Source: Seminibacterium arietis
Lineage (GTDB): Bacteria; Pseudomonadota; Gammaproteobacteria; Enterobacterales; Pasteurellaceae
Direction of reading: 5' to 3'
NCBI RefSeq assembly: GCF_042675725.1
Contig: NZ_JBHTJN010000004.1
Span: forward strand, 248,001 to 312,000
Length of the DNA stretch: 64,000 bases
Both the position numbers and the translations under genes were made by a program. Position 1 is the stretch's first letter; each line of letters begins with the position of its first letter. Under the pieces are notes generated by a model, which was given only the letters and a program-made list of their open reading frames with translations, was not told where the DNA came from and did not search any database. This document shows positions 35,179-45,047 of this stretch, one piece after another.

Positions 35179-38100
35179 TTAATCAGCTAATTTTTGTATT
35201 AAATCTGCAATAAAATTCAACCGCTCTTGATGACTCTCTAAATTTTTATTTATACGAAATTTAGTTGGACCATCAAATCGATACACCTTAGGATCTTGTT
35301 GAATTAGTTGTAGAAATTTCATTGGATCTAGTTCTGCGTTAGCACTAAATTCAATAAATCCACCTTGTGCAGTAAAGTCGATTTTTGTCATTAAAAGTGA
35401 TTTTGCTGATAAACGTATTTCTGCCACTTTTAATAAATTTTTTGCAGGTTCTGGTAATAAGCCAAAACGATCAATTAATTCAACTTTGAGATCATCTAGT
35501 TCCTGCTTGCTTTCTGCTCCTGCAATACGTTTATAAAAAGACAAACGCATATTCACATCACCTAAATAATCTTCAGGTAAAAGCGTTGGTATTCGTAAAT
35601 CGATTTCAACTTGCTGGCGAGTGAGTTCATCTAAGGAGGGTTCTCTTCCTGCTTTCAATGTATCAACCGCACTTTCTAGTAATTCCATGTACAAAGAAAA
35701 ACCTATGCTCTCAATTTGACCACTTTGTTCATCACCAAGTAATTCTCCTGCTCCTCGAATTTCAAGATCATGAGTTGCTAACACAAAACCAGCCCCAAGA
35801 TTATCTAAATTTTCTAAAGCGTCTAAACGTTTTATTGCATCTTTTGTCATCATTTTTGGATGTGGTGTCAATAAATAAGCATAGGCTTGATGATGAGAAC
35901 GCCCCACTCTTCCACGCAATTGATGCAATTGAGCTAATCCAAAATGATCCGCTCGTTCAATAATAATGGTATTCGCAGTGGGTACATCGATCCCTGTTTC
36001 AATAATAGTAGAACAAACTAGCACATTAAATCGCTGATGATAAAAATCTGACATAACCCGTTCAAGTTCACGTTCCCGCATTTGCCCATGACCAATAATA
36101 ATGCGAGCTTCTGGCACAAGTGCGGTCAGTTTTTCTGCACAATTTTGAATACTGGCAACATCGTTATGTAAATAATAAACTTGTCCCCCTCGCAAAATCT
36201 CTCGCAAAATAGCTTCACGAATAATTAAATCATCTGTTTGTCGCACAAAAGTTTTAATACTTAAACGACGAGCGGGTGGAGTAGAAATAATAGATAAATC
36301 GCGAATACCGTTCATCGCCATATTTAAAGTTCGTGGAATCGGCGTAGCCGTTAACGTTAAAATATCGATATTAGCACGCAATTGTTTGATTTTTTCTTTT
36401 TGTCGTACGCCAAAACGATGTTCTTCATCAATGATGAGCAATCCTAGATCGCTAAATTTGACATCATTTTGAATTAACTTATGTGTGCCAATTAAAATAT
36501 CCACTTTGCCATCAATAACGTTCTGTAAAATCTGTTTTTGTTCTTTTGCTGTTTTAAAACGAGAAAGGACTTCTACATTAACGGGCAAGTTAGCAAAGCG
36601 ATCTTTAAAATTTTCATAATGCTGTTGTGCTAATAAAGTAGTAGGGACCAATACTGCCACTTGCTTGTGATTCATTACAGCTAAAAAAGCTGCTCGCATT
36701 GCTACTTCTGTTTTACCAAATCCAACATCACCACAAACTAAGCGATCCATTGCTTTTGCTTGACACATATCAGAAATTACCGCATTAATTGCCATTTTTT
36801 GATCTGCGGTTTCTTCAAAAGGGAAAGTGGCTACAAATTGTGAAAATTCATCACGATCGTAATGAAAAGCAAAGCCTTTTTGCACTTCTCTTTGAGAATA
36901 CACATCAAGTAATTCTGCCGCTACATCCCGAATCTTTTCCGCTGCTTTTTGACGAGTTCGTACCCAAGCGTCACTGCCTAATTTATGTAACGGAGCATTT
37001 TCATCTGAACCACCTACATAACGGCTAATCAAATGCAATGAAGTAACAGGCACATAAAGTTTAGATTGATTTGCATATTCCAATAATAAGAATTCTGCAT
37101 TAATACCGCTATTTTTTAATGTAACTAAACCACCATAACGACCAACGCCATGATCTAAATGCACCACTGGCTGCCCAATTTTCAACTCCGCAAGATGACG
37201 AATCAATGTATCAGGATTTACTATTTTACGTTTATCTCTCGTACGTTGTTGTACCCGCTCACCCAATAAATCCGTTTCACAAATTATCGCAAGATCATTT
37301 TCATCAGCATGTAAAATAAAACCTTTTTCTAAACTTGCGATAAATAGACCGCACTTTGTTTCACTTGCTGTTAGTTGTTGAAGCTGTTTTGGTTTTAATT
37401 TGAGTGGTGATAGTAAGTCAAGTAACGTTTCACGTCTTCCTTCACTTTCCACAACAAAAATAATATTCCCCTCAAATTGTTCAATAAATTGGCGTAATGC
37501 TTTTAGCGGTTCTTTTTGTTGAGATTGTAAAGCCACATCAGGCAATGGAGAAACAGGTAAATTCTTTTGTTTGATTGATTGACGTACAATTTTTTCTGCT
37601 CGTAAATTGATAACAGGATAATTTTTCAACAAACTCTGAATTTGTTGAATGTTAATCCAAAGCTGATTAGGTTCAAGTAAAGGTCGCATAGGATCGACTC
37701 GATAGCTCTCATAGCGTTTACAAATATCTTGATAAAAACGCTCTGCTTGAGTTTGATTATGCTCATAATTAACAAACAATGTATCCGCTGGCAAATATTC
37801 AAATAATGTTGCCATACGATCAAAAAATAAAGGTTGCCAATATTCAATTCCTGACACCCAAGTACCTTTACTGATTTGCTGATAGATATGTTCAGGATCA
37901 CGGCGAATTTCACTAAAAGTACTACGAAACTTACCACGAAAAAATTCGATACCCTTACTATCAGAAGGAAATTCTCTTGCTGGCAATAAATTAATAGCAT
38001 TAATTTCTTTTAAAGTACGCTGTGAATCCACGTCAAAAGTGCGAATACTATCAATTTCATCATCAAAAAAGTCTAAGCGAAAAGGCTCGTCACTTCCCAT

Positions 38101-38616
38101 AGGAAATAAGTCTAACAACGCTCCTCGCACCGCATATTCACCATGTTCCAACACTTGCTCTACTGCTCGATAACCAGCATTTTCAAGCTGTAAACGCAAT
38201 TTATCGATTACCAAAGTATCACCACGTTTAATTAACAGCACATTGTGTTGTAAAAATTCAGGCGGGCAAACTAACTGCATTAGCGTAGTAATAGGCACAA
38301 TAAACACGCCTTGTTTACTCTGTTGTAGATGAAATAACGCACTTAAGCGAGCCGAAATGATTTCCTGATGAGGCGAAAAACTGTCGTAAGGTAATGTTTC
38401 CCAATCTGGAAATAGCGTCACTTGACAATCTGACAGCTCTCGCAACACTTTTTCTAAATGTACCGCACTTTTTACTTCATCAGTAACAACTACAGTCAAA
38501 CCTTTATAGCGTTGGGCGATTTCGGTAATAGTTAAGGCTTCACTGCTGGCGATCACATTAGCAATAATTTTGTGATCTTTCGCTTGAGTTGGAATATTAA
38601 GATTAAAATAGCTCAT
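35179..38616 (-). CDS. mfd: Transcription-repair coupling factor Mfd
   Basis: Displaces RNA polymerase stalled at lesions and recruits UvrA. 1145 residues (E. coli 1148). The UvrB-homologous region is about 1-340, the polymerase-interacting domain about 470-550 with HLDHGVGRYGGL, and the helicase core carries GDVGFGKTEVAMRAAF (Walker A), DEEH (Walker B) and TATPIPRTL. The C-terminal TRCF domain is about 990-1145. Full length with no break. Several USS copies lie within the gene. Confidence 0.97.
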   Translation of the reverse strand: MSYFNLNIPTQAKDHKIIANVIASSEALTITEIAQRYKGLTVVVTDEVKSAVHLEKVLRELSDCQVTLFPDWETLPYDSFSPHQEIISARLSALFHLQQSKQGVFIVPITTLMQLVCPPEFLQHNVLLIKRGDTLVIDKLRLQLENAGYRAVEQVLEHGEYAVRGALLDLFPMGSDEPFRLDFFDDEIDSIRTFDVDSQRTLKEINAINLLPAREFPSDSKGIEFFRGKFRSTFSEIRRDPEHIYQQISKGTWVSGIEYWQPLFFDRMATLFEYLPADTLFVNYEHNQTQAERFYQDICKRYESYRVDPMRPLLEPNQLWINIQQIQSLLKNYPVINLRAEKIVRQSIKQKNLPVSPLPDVALQSQQKEPLKALRQFIEQFEGNIIFVVESEGRRETLLDLLSPLKLKPKQLQQLTASETKCGLFIASLEKGFILHADENDLAIICETDLLGERVQQRTRDKRKIVNPDTLIRHLAELKIGQPVVHLDHGVGRYGGLVTLKNSGINAEFLLLEYANQSKLYVPVTSLHLISRYVGGSDENAPLHKLGSDAWVRTRQKAAEKIRDVAAELLDVYSQREVQKGFAFHYDRDEFSQFVATFPFEETADQKMAINAVISDMCQAKAMDRLVCGDVGFGKTEVAMRAAFLAVMNHKQVAVLVPTTLLAQQHYENFKDRFANLPVNVEVLSRFKTAKEQKQILQNVIDGKVDILIGTHKLIQNDVKFSDLGLLIIDEEHRFGVRQKEKIKQLRANIDILTLTATPIPRTLNMAMNGIRDLSIISTPPARRLSIKTFVRQTDDLIIREAILREILRGGQVYYLHNDVASIQNCAEKLTALVPEARIIIGHGQMRERELERVMSDFYHQRFNVLVCSTIIETGIDVPTANTIIIERADHFGLAQLHQLRGRVGRSHHQAYAYLLTPHPKMMTKDAIKRLDALENLDNLGAGFVLATHDLEIRGAGELLGDEQSGQIESIGFSLYMELLESAVDTLKAGREPSLDELTRQQVEIDLRIPTLLPEDYLGDVNMRLSFYKRIAGAESKQELDDLKVELIDRFGLLPEPAKNLLKVAEIRLSAKSLLMTKIDFTAQGGFIEFSANAELDPMKFLQLIQQDPKVYRFDGPTKFRINKNLESHQERLNFIADLIQKLAD

Positions 38617-38705
38617 AAAGTGCGGTGCTTTTCAATATTTATTTAATTGCGGGCTAGTGTAGCGTAAATTACAATATTTGCAAGAACATACTGTTTAAAA
38701 AAACA

Positions 38706-38745
38706 GTAAAATACAAACTAGTAAACTAGCAAAATTGTATTTTAC
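38706..38745 (-). terminator. Terminator after the SulP gene
   Basis: The 11-bp arms GTAAAATACAA and TTGTATTTTAC surround an 18-nt loop that itself contains the palindrome ACTAGTAAACTAG. On the minus strand TGTTTTTTT follows. It lies 14 nt after the SulP stop. Confidence 0.7.
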
Positions 38746-38759
38746 GCCAAACTAAAAAC

Positions 38760-40490
38760 TTACTGTAAAGATCGAATTTTATTGCACACATCATCAAGAT
38801 TAGAGGCAAAATTTATTCGATTAATTTCACTTATTTTATTAGAACGTACAATCATGCGTAGCGGTTGAAACTGCATATTGCACATATAAAGCTGCTGTTG
38901 TGGTTGCATATGCTGTACAAACCGAGTAAGAGCTTGAATACCTCCCATATCTAATACTGTCACCGCATCACATTGCAATACAATATGTTTAATTGAGTGT
39001 GAAGAAGTGCAAGTTTTTTCGTGTAAATCTGCAAATAAGTTATCAGCAGCCGCAAAAAACAAAGGACCACTAATACGATATATTACTGTTTCAGCCAGAT
39101 CTTCTGGCACGGCTTGTTCTAAAGATTTCGTCATTTCCGCAATAGTGCGAATGAATAATAAACTCGCAAACAACACACCAACAGTAATCGCAATGACCAT
39201 ATCAAATATCACTGTTAAAATTAAACAAGTGATCAATACCGCAACTTCATTAGGACCAGAACGGCGAATCAATTGAATGATTTGTGGAATATCCGCCATA
39301 TTCCATGCCACTAATAACAATAATGCTGCCATAGAAGATAGTGGCAAATAAGATAAGGCTTGAGCAAAAAACAACAAGGCAAACAGCACCAACAAAGCAT
39401 GTATCACGCCTGAAAGTGGTGAAAATCCGCCCGATTTCACATTTGCCGTAGAACGTGCTATCGCGGCAGTTGCAGTAATTCCGCCTAAAAAAGGCGATAC
39501 AATATTGCCTAATCCTTGTGCTAATAATTCGTTATTAGAATGATGTTTAGTACCTGTCATATTATCTAAAATCACCGCACATAGTAAAGATTCTATCGCC
39601 CCTAAGATTGCCATCGAAAAAGCGGCAGGTAATAAGGTTTGGATGCTGTGCAAATCCCAATTAATCGTTTCTCCTTGCGAGTTGGGAATATTCCATGGCA
39701 ACACAAATTCAGGCAATACATCGGGAATGCCGTAGCCTGTTGTGCCATCGGATAAAGTGTAACTAAAGGCGGTGCCAATCGTTTTTACTTCAAATCCCAT
39801 TGACGCTAACAACAACGAAAGCAATGTACCAATTACTACCGCAATCAAATGTCCTGGTATTCGTAAACGCAATCTATACCATTGTGTTAACACTAATAAT
39901 GTAACGCCACCCACTATTGCATCTGCCCAGTTGACAGTTGGAAGTGCGGTAAAAATCGCTTGTGTTTTACCGATATAATCTGCGGGTAGCTGTGTAACCT
40001 GTAAGCCTAAAAAATCCTTGATTTGTAAGGTTGCAATGACAATACCAATACCGCAAGTAAATCCTAAAGTGACAGGTAGCGGAATATATTCAATTAATCG
40101 CCCTAAACGAAGTAATGCCATTAGAATCAAAATGATACCTGATAGCAAAGTTGCCATTAGCAAGCCACTTAATCCGAATTGTTGAGTAATTGGATATAAA
40201 ATCACCACAAAGGCGGCAGTTGGACCCGAAATATTAAACCGTGAGCCACCCGTTACTCCAATCACAATGCCTGCTACAATTGCGGTATATAGCCCATGTT
40301 GCGGTGCAACTCCACTTGCAATAGCCAACGCCATTGATAACGGAATCGCAATAATACCGACCGTCAACCCTGCAATAATATCTCTTGCTAAATGAGTTTT
40401 GCTATAGCCTGCTTTAAAGCTGTCTTTTAATGCACTGAAAGGTTTTACAGCGAGGAATACGTCTTTAGTTAAAAACCATTTTTTTAACAT
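38760..40490 (-). CDS. SulP-family anion permease with STAS domain (DauA-like)
   Basis: A 576-residue SLC26/SulP transporter. It starts VFLAVKPFSALKDSF, then has about 12-14 membrane segments with GLTVGIIAIPLSMALAIASG and SGPTAAFVVILYPI (residues about 40-110), the substrate-site signatures. A cytoplasmic STAS domain (about 455-576) contains VLDMGGIQALTRFV. E. coli DauA carries C4 dicarboxylates at low pH; other members carry sulfate or bicarbonate. The substrate is uncertain here. It is monocistronic with its own terminator. Confidence 0.88.
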   Translation of the reverse strand: MLKKWFLTKDVFLAVKPFSALKDSFKAGYSKTHLARDIIAGLTVGIIAIPLSMALAIASGVAPQHGLYTAIVAGIVIGVTGGSRFNISGPTAAFVVILYPITQQFGLSGLLMATLLSGIILILMALLRLGRLIEYIPLPVTLGFTCGIGIVIATLQIKDFLGLQVTQLPADYIGKTQAIFTALPTVNWADAIVGGVTLLVLTQWYRLRLRIPGHLIAVVIGTLLSLLLASMGFEVKTIGTAFSYTLSDGTTGYGIPDVLPEFVLPWNIPNSQGETINWDLHSIQTLLPAAFSMAILGAIESLLCAVILDNMTGTKHHSNNELLAQGLGNIVSPFLGGITATAAIARSTANVKSGGFSPLSGVIHALLVLFALLFFAQALSYLPLSSMAALLLLVAWNMADIPQIIQLIRRSGPNEVAVLITCLILTVIFDMVIAITVGVLFASLLFIRTIAEMTKSLEQAVPEDLAETVIYRISGPLFFAAADNLFADLHEKTCTSSHSIKHIVLQCDAVTVLDMGGIQALTRFVQHMQPQQQLYMCNMQFQPLRMIVRSNKISEINRINFASNLDDVCNKIRSLQ

Positions 40491-40622
40491 AGTTGATTAT
40501 TTGATAGAAATTAAGAGGCTTTATTTTAGCTTAAATTAATGCCGAGAAGAACTATTGTTTACTTATTTTGCCTTAAAAATGCTGTTGGATTACCCAACCA
40601 GAGCAATAAAAATAAAAAACAC

Positions 40623-40651
40623 TTGACGAAATTAATCAAAAAATTTATATT
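40623..40651 (+). promoter_or_regulatory. Promoter of tRNA-Ser
   Basis: TTGACG (40623-40628), a 17-bp spacer and TATATT (40646-40651), followed by the GC-rich discriminator CGCCC. That is the usual build of a stringently controlled tRNA promoter. Transcription would start a few bases before the mature tRNA. Confidence 0.7.
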
Positions 40652-40666
40652 TTCGCCCTATCCTTT

Positions 40667-40756
40667 GGTGAGATGTCCGAGTGGTTGAAGGAGCACGCCT
40701 GGAAAGCGTGTATGTGCGAAAGTGCATCAGGGGTTCGAATCCCCTTCTCACCGCCA
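40667..40756 (+). tRNA. tRNA-Ser (anticodon GGA)
   Basis: A 90-nt cloverleaf. The acceptor arms GGTGAGA and TCTCACC pair, with discriminator G and encoded CCA (40754-40756). The anticodon loop CTGGAAA gives GGA, which reads UCC/UCU. A long variable arm and the T-loop GGTTCGAATCC are present, as class II tRNAs require. No integrase or repeat of its 3' end is seen nearby, so there is no sign that it serves as an attachment site. Confidence 0.95.
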
Positions 40757-40862
40757 TGTCTTAAGCGACTAGCCGTTAACTCAATATCAAAAATTTGCCA
40801 AAACGCACCGCACTTTTAACATCATTTAATTATAGCAATAACGTTGAAACGAAAAGCAAAAA

Positions 40863-40888
40863 ATAAAAAGCCGCTTTTAAGCGGCTTT
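40863..40888 (-). terminator. Terminator after the porin gene
   Basis: Stem AAAGCCGC / GCGGCTTT with loop TTTTAA, followed on the minus strand by TTTATTTTTTG. It lies about 29 nt after the porin stop. Confidence 0.85.
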
Positions 40889-40916
40889 CAACAAGTAATG
40901 TTATTGCACTAACAAA

Positions 40917-41933
40917 TTAGAACAATACACGTAAACCAGCGTGAACAACTTTTTCTTTACCGTCTTTGCTCATGTCAGCTAAACCAACTTCACCTTTTGA
41001 TTTACCGCCTTCTAAGTAAACAAGAACATTTTTAGCAAATTTGTGATCTGCACCAACAAACCATCCTTTAAGTTTACCTTTAGTTGTTTTATCAGCTTTA
41101 GTAAGTTTACCGTTACCCCAGTAATATTGACCGTAAATTGAGTTCACGTCAGTGAATTGATATTTAGCACCCACTTCAAATAGGTCACGTTTTAATTTTC
41201 CAGCTTCTGTTGAAGGAGTACCTTTTTCGTTAGCCCAGTTGAAAGCAACAGCTACAGGACCATGAGAAACTTCTGCACCCACTGCTAATCCTTTTAATTT
41301 ATGACTTTCAACTTTATCAACTTTGTGTTCAGCAATACGTTTTTGGCTATACGCTGCGATTAAATTCACACCGAAATCATCATATGAAGTTTCGTATTTC
41401 GCACCTACAACAAAACCATCTGCATTCGGTTCTCCTTTCTTGTTAGAACCACTGAAGACATAGTCAGCTTCTAAAGTAAGACCGTCTAAATCAGGTGATT
41501 GTAAACGAATTACTTTGTCACCAGAAGAAATAACAGTATTTGCACCAAAACCGTTGTAAGTGTAGTCTGCAACAGTAACATCATCACCGATAGTTAATTG
41601 TTTACCGAATGTTAATGTACCGACGTTATCATGTTTTAATCCTGCATAGAGGCGTTTTAATACAATATCTTTAAATTCATTATTTTTATTACCGAAACGT
41701 AATTCAGCAGCACCTAATGCACTAAAACCAGTTCCTAATTCTTGTGATGCATCAATACGGAAACGAGAACCGTTGTCATACAAATCTGTACGTGTTTCTT
41801 TTGTTTTAGAAACAACTAAAGCAACACGACCGCTTACACCAATTTTAGTGCCATCTTGGTTATACACCACAGTGGCGTTTGCTGAAGTTGCGGCAACCGC
41901 TGCAACTGCTAATGCTACTAATGTCTTTTTCAT
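40917..41933 (-). CDS. Outer-membrane porin, OmpP2-like
   Basis: A 338-residue general porin precursor. The signal peptide ends near SANA-TVVYNQ (about residue 20). The mature protein opens VVYNQDGTKIGVSGRVALVV, continues in alternating amphipathic strands typical of a 16-strand barrel and ends VVHAGLRVLF with the terminal Phe needed by BamA. Lysine-rich loops such as NKKGEPNADG and KRIAEHKVDKVES should be surface loops, the variable antigenic parts in this family. The start region has a TTGACA -35 at 42041-42046 and a CRP-like site upstream, so carbon status may control it. Confidence 0.92.
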   Translation of the reverse strand: MKKTLVALAVAAVAATSANATVVYNQDGTKIGVSGRVALVVSKTKETRTDLYDNGSRFRIDASQELGTGFSALGAAELRFGNKNNEFKDIVLKRLYAGLKHDNVGTLTFGKQLTIGDDVTVADYTYNGFGANTVISSGDKVIRLQSPDLDGLTLEADYVFSGSNKKGEPNADGFVVGAKYETSYDDFGVNLIAAYSQKRIAEHKVDKVESHKLKGLAVGAEVSHGPVAVAFNWANEKGTPSTEAGKLKRDLFEVGAKYQFTDVNSIYGQYYWGNGKLTKADKTTKGKLKGWFVGADHKFAKNVLVYLEGGKSKGEVGLADMSKDGKEKVVHAGLRVLF

Positions 41934-42040
41934 AATAAAATTCCTTACAGAATCAAAAATAATAATAACACAAAAGCAGGCTTGAAACTCAAGCTTACTT
42001 TCACGAAAAGCATTGCTATATTTTCAGAAAATATATAGCG

Positions 42041-42046
42041 TGTCAA
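42041..42046 (-). promoter_or_regulatory. Predicted -35 of the porin promoter
   Basis: A perfect TTGACA on the minus strand. The matching -10 is unclear: AATATA at 42017-42022 (18-bp spacer) or TATAGC at 42015-42020 (20-bp spacer). Either would give a leader of about 75 nt. Confidence 0.5.
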
Positions 42047-42074
42047 CGAAAAAAAGAAAAAGTTCTTTCAATTT

Positions 42075-42090
42075 AGTGATCCAGATCACA
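42075..42090. promoter_or_regulatory. CRP-like site upstream of the porin gene
   Basis: AGTGATCCAGATCACA matches TGTGA-N6-TCACA with one mismatch. Its centre is about 72 bp upstream of the predicted transcription start, a face-of-helix position suitable for class I activation. Confidence 0.6.
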
Positions 42091-42165
42091 ATTATGATAA
42101 ATTGTTTTGTTCATTATTAAAGCGATTATCATACCTATCACGATTACCGCTTAAAAAACATACTG

Positions 42166-43353
42166 TTAAAATGGCAACGATGCCAATCCCAAAGCATATT
42201 TCAACGCCTGTTTTTTCACAAATCCTGCTCTATTAATCGCTAACAATGCCACATTACGAGCAATTTTGAGCGGTAAAATATCTTCTTTAAAACTTTTATA
42301 AAATAAATCCATCGCTGATTGCATCAACAAATTATCGGCTTTACGTTGCCGTTGATAGCGTTTTAATACTGTATCAGATGCAAAATTTTGTTGATTTTTG
42401 ACCGCACTTTCTAGCACCTCGAGCAATGTTTTGACATCCTTAAATCCTAAATTGACCCCTTGCCCAGCTAGAGGATTAATCGTGTGTGCTGAGTCGCCCA
42501 CTAGCACCACGCCTTGTTTGAAATAATGTTGTGCGTGACGGCGGATTAATTCAAAACTGCCCGCACACTGCACGCTAACTTTACCTAAACGTGGCGGAAA
42601 ATAATGATGAATTTGTTCTGCCAGTTTTTCTGCTGAAAGCGTACTAAGCTGCCGAATTTTTTGTGGGCTGTCATACCACACTAAACAAGCCTGATGATTG
42701 CATAAAGGCAAAAACGCACGAGGACCTGTTGGGTAAAATTGTTGCCATGTAGTATCTTGCTGTGGTAATTCAGTGTTGACCACAATCAACATGCAATTTT
42801 GTCGATACTGCCACCCCGTTAACCCAATGCCTGCTAATTGGCGAAACTGTGAATTCGCCCCATCAGCTGCAATCACTAACGGTGCGGTATAAACTTCATC
42901 ATTTTCTAAACGAATTTGCCAGTTTTCACCGCACTTTTCACTCTGTTTAACGGAAAACCCAACACTAGTTGTCACATTTTCAAATTGAGTTAGCGTTTTC
43001 CATAACCCTAACTGAATCACATTATTTTCTACCATGTAGCCTAATTCAGATAAATTAAGCTGTTCGCTACGAAATGAGATTGAAAATCCGTCAATTTCCC
43101 ACGTTTCTAGCCCTTGATAAGGACAAACTCGCATTGCTTCAATATGTTGCCATGCACCGAGTTGCTTTAATAAATCGACTGATGCAACGCTAACGGCGGA
43201 AATCCGCAGGTCGTAAGGCATGTCGTGGCAAAAGTGCGGTAGTGGTGAACGCTCAATTAAATGAATTTGTAATCCTAATTTTGCTAATTCTACAGCACAA
43301 GCTGCCCCCACCATACCGCCACCAACAATAATGATCTCTTTTTGCTGTTGCAT
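42166..43353 (-). CDS. FAD-dependent ubiquinone-biosynthesis hydroxylase (UbiH/UbiF/VisC family)
   Basis: A 395-residue flavoprotein monooxygenase that hydroxylates the ubiquinone ring. It has the Rossmann dinucleotide motif IIVGGGMVGAACAVELAKLG, a central VIAADGANSQFRQLAGI (the DG motif) and the FAD ribose motif VLVGDSAHTINPLAGQGVNL. Homology alone cannot tell UbiF, UbiH and UbiI apart here. It is monocistronic, with a USS within the frame near 42930 and another near 43230. Confidence 0.85.
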   Translation of the reverse strand: MQQQKEIIIVGGGMVGAACAVELAKLGLQIHLIERSPLPHFCHDMPYDLRISAVSVASVDLLKQLGAWQHIEAMRVCPYQGLETWEIDGFSISFRSEQLNLSELGYMVENNVIQLGLWKTLTQFENVTTSVGFSVKQSEKCGENWQIRLENDEVYTAPLVIAADGANSQFRQLAGIGLTGWQYRQNCMLIVVNTELPQQDTTWQQFYPTGPRAFLPLCNHQACLVWYDSPQKIRQLSTLSAEKLAEQIHHYFPPRLGKVSVQCAGSFELIRRHAQHYFKQGVVLVGDSAHTINPLAGQGVNLGFKDVKTLLEVLESAVKNQQNFASDTVLKRYQRQRKADNLLMQSAMDLFYKSFKEDILPLKIARNVALLAINRAGFVKKQALKYALGLASLPF

Positions 43354-43536
43354 TTTTAGCCCCTTTGTTTTTATGCGTTACACTTGATTTTTGCTTTACT
43401 CACTTTAAGTTTGTATTCTCTATTCTACTCATTCCAACTAAAATTCAAAAGAAAATCTGATTTAGACTAGCCACCATCAATACAAGGCTGTAAAATAGCC
43501 AATCAATTTTTTATCGGATAATTTATTTACTGCTAT

Positions 43537-44961
43537 ATGACGCAAAAATTACATATTAAAACTTGGGGCTGTCAAATGAATGAGTATGACAGCTCAAAAA
43601 TGGCGGATTTACTCAATAGTACACACGGCTTTGAATTAACAGAAATTCCTGAAGAAGCCGATGTATTGTTGCTAAATACTTGCTCGATTCGTGAAAAAGC
43701 ACAAGAAAAAGTGTTCCATCAGTTGGGGCGTTGGAAAGAATTAAAGAAAAACAATCCTGCACTGGTAATTGGCGTGGGGGGCTGTGTGGCTTCACAAGAA
43801 GGGGAGCATATTCGCACTCGAGCTCCTTTCGTTGATATTATTTTTGGTCCGCAAACGCTACATCGTTTACCTGAAATGATCAATCAAATTCGTGGCGGTA
43901 AAAGTGCGGTAGTTGATGTCAGTTTTCCTGAAATCGAGAAGTTTGATCGCCTGCCTGAACCAAAAGCAGAAGGACCAACCGCTTTTGTTTCTATTATGGA
44001 AGGTTGTAATAAATATTGCTCATTCTGTGTAGTTCCTTACACTCGTGGAGAAGAAGTAAGCCGCCCACTCGATGATGTGTTATTTGAAATAGCACAATTA
44101 GCAGAACAAGGCGTGCGTGAAGTCAACTTATTAGGACAAAATGTGAACGCTTATCGAGGACCAACTTATGATGGTGGAATTTGCACTTTTGCTGAATTGT
44201 TGCGTTTAGTTGCTGCAATTGATGGCATCGATCGCTTACGCTTTACGACTAGCCACCCAATTGAATTTACTGATGATATTATTGAAGTGTATGCAGATAC
44301 GCCTGAATTAGTCAGTTTCTTACATTTGCCTGTGCAAAGTGGCTCAGATCGTGTGCTAAATATGATGAAACGTGGTCATACTGCTATTGAGTATAAATCG
44401 ATTATTCGTAAATTACGAAAAGTTCGACCGCACATTCAAATTAGTTCTGATTTCATCGTCGGCTTCCCTGGAGAAACGGATCAAGATTTTGAAGATACAA
44501 TGAATTTAATTGCTCAAGTCAACTTTGATATGAGTTTTAGTTTTGTTTATTCTGCTCGTCCTGGCACACCAGCAGCAGACATGCCTGATGATGTAACGGA
44601 AGACGAGAAAAAACAACGTTTATATATTCTACAACAGCGAATTAACAATCAAGCGGCACAATTTAGTCGTGCGATGCTCGGCACTGAACAACGTGTATTA
44701 GTTGAAGGTCCGTCCAAAAAAGACATTATGGAATTAACAGGTCGAACAGAAACGAACCGCATTGTAAACTTTGTTGGAACGCCTGATATGATCGGTAAGT
44801 TTGTCGATATTAAAATCACTGATGTATTTACCAATTCTCTTCGTGGTGATGTGGTGCGTACTGAAGATGAAATGGGATTACGCATATCACAATCGCCACA
44901 AGCTATCATCAATCGCACTCGTAAAGAAGATGAACTGGGTGTTGGTCGCTATGTTGCGTAA
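43537..44961 (+). CDS. miaB: tRNA-2-methylthio-N6-dimethylallyladenosine synthase
   Basis: Radical-SAM methylthiotransferase for A37 of tRNAs. 474 residues. The N-terminal cluster cysteines are C12, C49 and C83; the radical-SAM cluster is C157-x3-C161-x2-C164 in EGCNKYCSFCVVPYTRGEE. A C-terminal TRAM domain (about 380-445) binds tRNA. It starts with MTQKLHIKTWGCQMNEYDS. Own transcript, ended by the shared terminator with rnb. Confidence 0.97.
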   Translation: MTQKLHIKTWGCQMNEYDSSKMADLLNSTHGFELTEIPEEADVLLLNTCSIREKAQEKVFHQLGRWKELKKNNPALVIGVGGCVASQEGEHIRTRAPFVDIIFGPQTLHRLPEMINQIRGGKSAVVDVSFPEIEKFDRLPEPKAEGPTAFVSIMEGCNKYCSFCVVPYTRGEEVSRPLDDVLFEIAQLAEQGVREVNLLGQNVNAYRGPTYDGGICTFAELLRLVAAIDGIDRLRFTTSHPIEFTDDIIEVYADTPELVSFLHLPVQSGSDRVLNMMKRGHTAIEYKSIIRKLRKVRPHIQISSDFIVGFPGETDQDFEDTMNLIAQVNFDMSFSFVYSARPGTPAADMPDDVTEDEKKQRLYILQQRINNQAAQFSRAMLGTEQRVLVEGPSKKDIMELTGRTETNRIVNFVGTPDMIGKFVDIKITDVFTNSLRGDVVRTEDEMGLRISQSPQAIINRTRKEDELGVGRYVA

Positions 44962-44985
44962 TAGAAAATGTGAGTGTTAAACATA

Positions 44986-45015
44986 AAAAAGAGCGGAAAA
45001 AATACCGCTCTTTTT
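44986..45015. terminator. Bidirectional terminator between miaB and rnb
   Basis: The arms AAAAAGAGCGG and CCGCTCTTTTT form a perfect 11-bp stem with an 8-nt loop between convergent genes. The sequence resembles a USS dyad with a variant core (GAGCGG). Confidence 0.88.
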
Positions 45016-45047
45016 AATAGATGTTTTTAATAGGTGCTTACTCTAAA

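Noticed and set aside
40667..40756. tRNA-Ser as a possible phage or island attachment site
   Set aside because: No integrase gene, no duplicate of the tRNA 3' end and no atypical cargo are visible beside it; XerD at 51-52 kb is the housekeeping recombinase.
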